Origin: a bacterium BMS3Bbin03
GTDB taxonomy: Bacteria > Zhuqueibacterota > JdFR-76 > BMS3Abin05
NCBI GenBank assembly: GCA_002898015.1
Contig: BDTM01000141.1
Span: forward strand, 1-50,904
Reading direction: 5' to 3'
DNA: 50,904 nucleotides
Both the position numbers and the translations under genes were made by a program. This document shows positions 49,701-50,904 of this stretch, one piece after another (position 1 is the first letter of the stretch; every line of letters starts with the position of its first letter). The notes under the pieces were generated by a model, which ran no database searches, was not told the DNA's origin, and saw only the letters and a list, made by a program, of their open reading frames with translations.

Positions 49701-49743
49701 TTTGAGCAGGCAATTAGCAGGGTTGAGTACTTCATTTGGATAA
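46726..49743 (+). CDS. fliD: FliD, filament cap protein (unusually long)
   Basis: FliD caps the filament and helps flagellin fold onto its end. The N-terminus FSVGGLASGLDTQNILDQLI and the C-terminal YDGYVALREKNIQDVMKDIQ, followed by the coiled coil to LQSYLSRQLAGLSTSFG, are diagnostic. At 1005 residues it is about twice the usual size. The extra sequence consists of several flagellin-IN-like modules (for example SLTDVMDKINNSNADVQ, TLSAIKDKINAANPTG, AIDEIVSQINAETSRE) and a duplicated ~82-residue domain (353-435 and 728-808). The enlarged part probably forms extra outer domains of the cap. It is preceded by GGAG 8 bases from the ATG. Confidence 0.96.
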   Translation: MPGTFSVGGLASGLDTQNILDQLIAIERRPIVLLQSRKMGYQKKLDVWKKVSSKLSSLVSALSNLRTQSDFKAFTTGTDNKDAITLTATSSAEPAEHSVTILQLAQQRKISSQSFNSKTDNLNLSGDFIINAQVVSVGQTDSLTDVMDKINNSNADVQASILQLGDNEYRLVISSKSTGADSFHILDASTTDVLQSLGFVTGTTAVKNQITGGVESDSFSDISSAAGNVLKLSSPQSGTVTIGDKTVSIDLSADTLSAIKDKINAANPTGVVASIVTSTENNQIVYKLRIEGTSTFSDNNNVLQTLGILEGDTGAAGTNQEITGSAVNTTDGSTAITAATLFNGIYNANVTNGDTIKIVGKDHSGSDVSSVFTISDTSTTSVQDLLSAIETAFSGNVTASINSSGKIVVTDSVAGASQLDVNLIENNEGGGVLNFGTFSVSKTGRDAIVGDLQEGKDASLKVDGIQLTRKSNSISDILQGVTLNLHQADTATTLNVSVSRDYDAIKKNINAFISKYNDLVTFINQQFSYDADKKKAGTLLGDTTLVSVQSEIKNIVSNQISGLPADLRSLAQAGIDTDDAGKLSFDENKFDTKIQSDFDGVVKLFSAVGITTDSDITYINHTKDTIAGTYAVNITQASTQASVLGTTNLQTGIAGAEVLTLTDKLTSKSVSITLTAGEAIDEIVSQINAETSREYSQKRTSSGALLAGGNPATASTAWSSVDGTATTGDTITISGTRHDGDLVSGTYTIGASDTIQDLLTNIQNIFGNTATATINSQGEIVVTDVDSGTSQMEITLTANNEGGGSINFGTMDLTQQGRYALEISAYNENGYLKIMHDVYGSSSGFSIVQSVNNLGITDGDYAGIDVNGTINGENATGSGQLLTGDSSDSNVDGLVLRVTLTPDQLTAQGADQGSISLTYGMAEQMYMHLQRITDQYDGYVALREKNIQDVMKDIQDRMDMMEIRVQKKRQNLESKFWNLETSMAKMNSLQSYLSRQLAGLSTSFG
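47782..48030 (+). repeat. Duplicated domain in FliD, copy 1
   Basis: Residues 353-435 (GDTIKIVGKDHSG to ENNEGGGVLNF) match copy 2 with about half the residues identical, including GKIVVTD (copy 2 GEIVVTD), VQDLLSAI (IQDLLTNI) and NNEGGG. The same length and order of motifs indicate an internal duplication. Confidence 0.85.
48907..49149 (+). repeat. Duplicated domain in FliD, copy 2
   Basis: Residues 728-808 (GDTITISGTRHDG to ANNEGGGSINF), the partner of 353-435. The copies are 375 residues apart, so this is a dispersed rather than tandem duplication, with other IN-like modules between them. Confidence 0.85.
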
Positions 49744-49762
49744 ACCTATCGGAGGCAGTTTC

Positions 49763-50200
49763 ATGGTAAAAAAACAGGGAGTGGAATCTTATCTGAATAC
49801 CAGTGTTGACACAATGGACGGGGGAAAGTTAATTGTCCTGCTGTACGAAAAATTAGAAGACCATTTGAGAACCGCCATTGAACAGCTTAACTCCGGTGAC
49901 ATGAGTGGAAAGGGAGAAGCCATTTTAAAAAGCCAGGATATCGTGATGGAGTTGTTATCGTCATTAAACTTAAAAATCGGTGAAATCGCGCTGAATCTTC
50001 AGGCCATTTACCTGTTCATGTTTAAAGAATTAAATCGGATAAACCTTGAAAAAGACAGTATTGCACTTGAAAAAGTTCTCCTGGCAATTCTGGAATTGAA
50101 AAGCGCCTGGGTTGAAATTACAGGAAAACGAAAACATATCGCTGCAAAGAGCACTTGTTCTGAAAAACAGCAGAAAAGAAATTTAGCAGTTGTTGTTTGA
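49763..50200 (+). CDS. fliS: FliS, flagellin export chaperone
   Basis: FliS binds the C-terminus of flagellin and keeps it unfolded for export. The 145-residue protein has the family start ESYLNTSVDTMDGGKLIVLL and the helix sequence IEQLNSGDMSGKGEAILKSQ, DIVMELLSSLNLKIGEIALN and the segment NLQAIYLFMFKELNRINLEK. The ATG at 49763 has GGAGG 7 bases upstream; an in-frame ATG at 49736 would overlap the end of fliD and lacks a ribosome binding site. It may also take part in flagellin-FliW-CsrA control, because flagellin export frees FliW. Confidence 0.96.
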   Translation: MVKKQGVESYLNTSVDTMDGGKLIVLLYEKLEDHLRTAIEQLNSGDMSGKGEAILKSQDIVMELLSSLNLKIGEIALNLQAIYLFMFKELNRINLEKDSIALEKVLLAILELKSAWVEITGKRKHIAAKSTCSEKQQKRNLAVVV

Positions 50201-50216
50201 TAAAGGGATAACCATT

Positions 50217-50660
50217 ATGTCGATTCATCAGTATAAAGAGGGGCTGCTGACGGCTCTTAGTAATCACTATCAGACATATCAGGACTTATTCAAAATATCC
50301 AAAAAACAAAATAATTACTTGAAAAATAAGGAAGTGGATTCCTTATTTAAAACGAATCCTAAAAAGGAGAATCTGGTTGAAAGCCTCAAGATCAGCGAGA
50401 AAGAAATAACGCATTATAAAAAAGAGTGGAGCCTGTTCAGAGATCATCTGTCCTTTGACGACCGGCAGAAAGTCCAGAAAATACTTGAGAATATTCAATC
50501 CATTGTGAAAGATTTGCTTTCGGTGGAGCATGAAAACCGAAATATGGCGGAAAATCAGAAAAATGAGGTCAAAAGTGATTTATCGAAATTAGCCGTGAAC
50601 AAAAAGAATATCAGAAAGTATATTTTGCAGGAGCAATTATATCGACAGGGCACGGCTTAA
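50217..50660 (+). CDS. FliT/FlgN-like flagellar chaperone
   Basis: A 147-residue, charged, almost entirely helical protein. It resembles small flagellar chaperones of the FlgN/FliT type: long amphipathic helices (LLTALSNHYQTYQDLFKISK, the KNKEVDSLFKTNPKKENLVE segment with the EKxxL-like pattern), then VQKILENIQSIVKDLLSVEH. Between fliS and flgM it most likely serves FliD, as FliT does. A separate FlgN for FlgK/FlgL is at 34444. The ATG at 50217 is chosen; an earlier ATG at 50190 overlaps the end of fliS. Family assignment is tentative because sequence conservation in this class is low. Confidence 0.68.
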   Translation: MSIHQYKEGLLTALSNHYQTYQDLFKISKKQNNYLKNKEVDSLFKTNPKKENLVESLKISEKEITHYKKEWSLFRDHLSFDDRQKVQKILENIQSIVKDLLSVEHENRNMAENQKNEVKSDLSKLAVNKKNIRKYILQEQLYRQGTA

Positions 50661-50677
50661 TAGGAGAGTATTGACCA

Positions 50678-50904
50678 ATGAAAATAAATGAGATAAATTC
50701 CCAAAAATATATATCGGGTGTTCAGCAGGATACCGGTAAAAAAGAACCGGTTCAGAAACAACAGGCGAAAAATGGTAAAGATGAAATTCTGATTTCTTTT
50801 CAGGGAAAGAAGCTGAGTCATTCTAAGCGCCTGCTGCAAATTGCAAAGGAAAAGTTAAAGAGTGTTCCGGATATCCGGCTGGATAAAATTGAAGCATCTG
50901 TCCA
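50678..50904 (+). CDS. flgM: FlgM, anti-sigma-28 factor (3' partial)
   Basis: FlgM holds FliA inactive until the hook is complete and FlgM is exported. The frame starts at the ATG at 50678 (TAGGAGAG upstream) and runs off the end of the window, showing 75 residues. It begins MKINEINSQKYIS, has a disordered Lys/Gln-rich first half, and then KRLLQIAKEKLKSVPDIRLD with KIEASV, the start of the FlgM sigma-binding helix (typical pattern: VR-KV-LK--I--G-Y). The C-terminal end lies outside. Together with FliA at 17367 it completes the late-gene switch. Confidence 0.9.
   Translation, partial: MKINEINSQKYISGVQQDTGKKEPVQKQQAKNGKDEILISFQGKKLSHSKRLLQIAKEKLKSVPDIRLDKIEASV

Noticed and set aside
1..50904. 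tRNA, rRNA, CRISPR arrays, insertion sequences or attachment sites
   Set aside because: No short regularly spaced repeats, transposase genes, cloverleaf-like sequences or rRNA motifs were seen in any gap; the gaps are all below 260 bases.

Overview
The window is one continuous flagellar and motility supercluster, with every supported gene on the + strand and almost no spare DNA (longest gap 259 bases). It encodes P- and L-ring genes (flgA, flgH, flgI), so the cell has an outer membrane. It also has the FliW-CsrA pair, FlbD, FlaG and a FlhB C-terminal paralogue, a mix seen in deep-branching diderm phyla rather than in enterics. GC content is intermediate. I suggest, by inference only, a diderm of the FCB group or a nearby candidate phylum (for example Calditrichota-like); the sequence does not fix the taxon.

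Layout. 1-4812: fliK (5' end outside the window, with a large tandem repeat), flgD, a small flagellar-operon protein and flgE (hook module). 4918-7232: flbD, motA, motB, fliL (stator), behind a possible sigma-28 promoter. 7326-8152: a two-gene insert encoding a Cys-rich two-CW-like protein and an H-NOX haem sensor. 8412-18170: fliM, fliN, fliO, fliP, fliQ, fliR, flhB, flhA, flhF, flhG, fliA (switch, export gate, placement, sigma-28). 18203-29394: a signalling island of about twelve genes: HDOD protein, GAF-like histidine kinase, TPR membrane protein, FliK-N-like protein, four receiver proteins including a hybrid kinase and a degenerate HD-GYP protein, a FlhB C-terminal paralogue, an RsbW-like ATPase, a STAS protein, a GAF protein and a kinase lacking its ATPase domain. 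29598-37980: a sigma-54-type promoter followed by flgF, flgG, flgA, flgH, flgI, flgJ, flgN, flgK, flgL, fliW and csrA, ending in a strong intrinsic terminator. 38022-44876: two large glycosyltransferases, one of 1626 aa with five glycosyltransferase domains. 45072-50904: flagellin behind a near-consensus sigma-28 promoter, then flaG, fliD, fliS, a FliT/FlgN-like chaperone and flgM (cut by the window end).

How it works together. The order follows assembly: hook cap and hook, stator, C-ring, export gate, then distal rod, rings, junction, filament, cap and chaperones. Three regulatory layers are visible. A sigma-54 promoter precedes flgF, with a weaker one before fliM. FliA and its anti-sigma factor FlgM control late genes, with near-consensus sigma-28 elements before fliC and possibly before flbD. 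FliW and CsrA act after transcription: the fliC leader carries a GGA hairpin and a perfect CsrA-type site over its ribosome binding site, as in the Bacillus hag system.

The least explained parts are the H-NOX/two-CW insert, the translationally coupled HD-GYP, FlhB-like, RsbW-like, STAS, GAF and ATPase-less kinase cassette, and the compositionally patchy glycosyltransferases. No tRNA, rRNA, CRISPR array or insertion sequence was seen. flgB, flgC, fliE-fliJ, che genes and a sigma-54 activator are not in the window.
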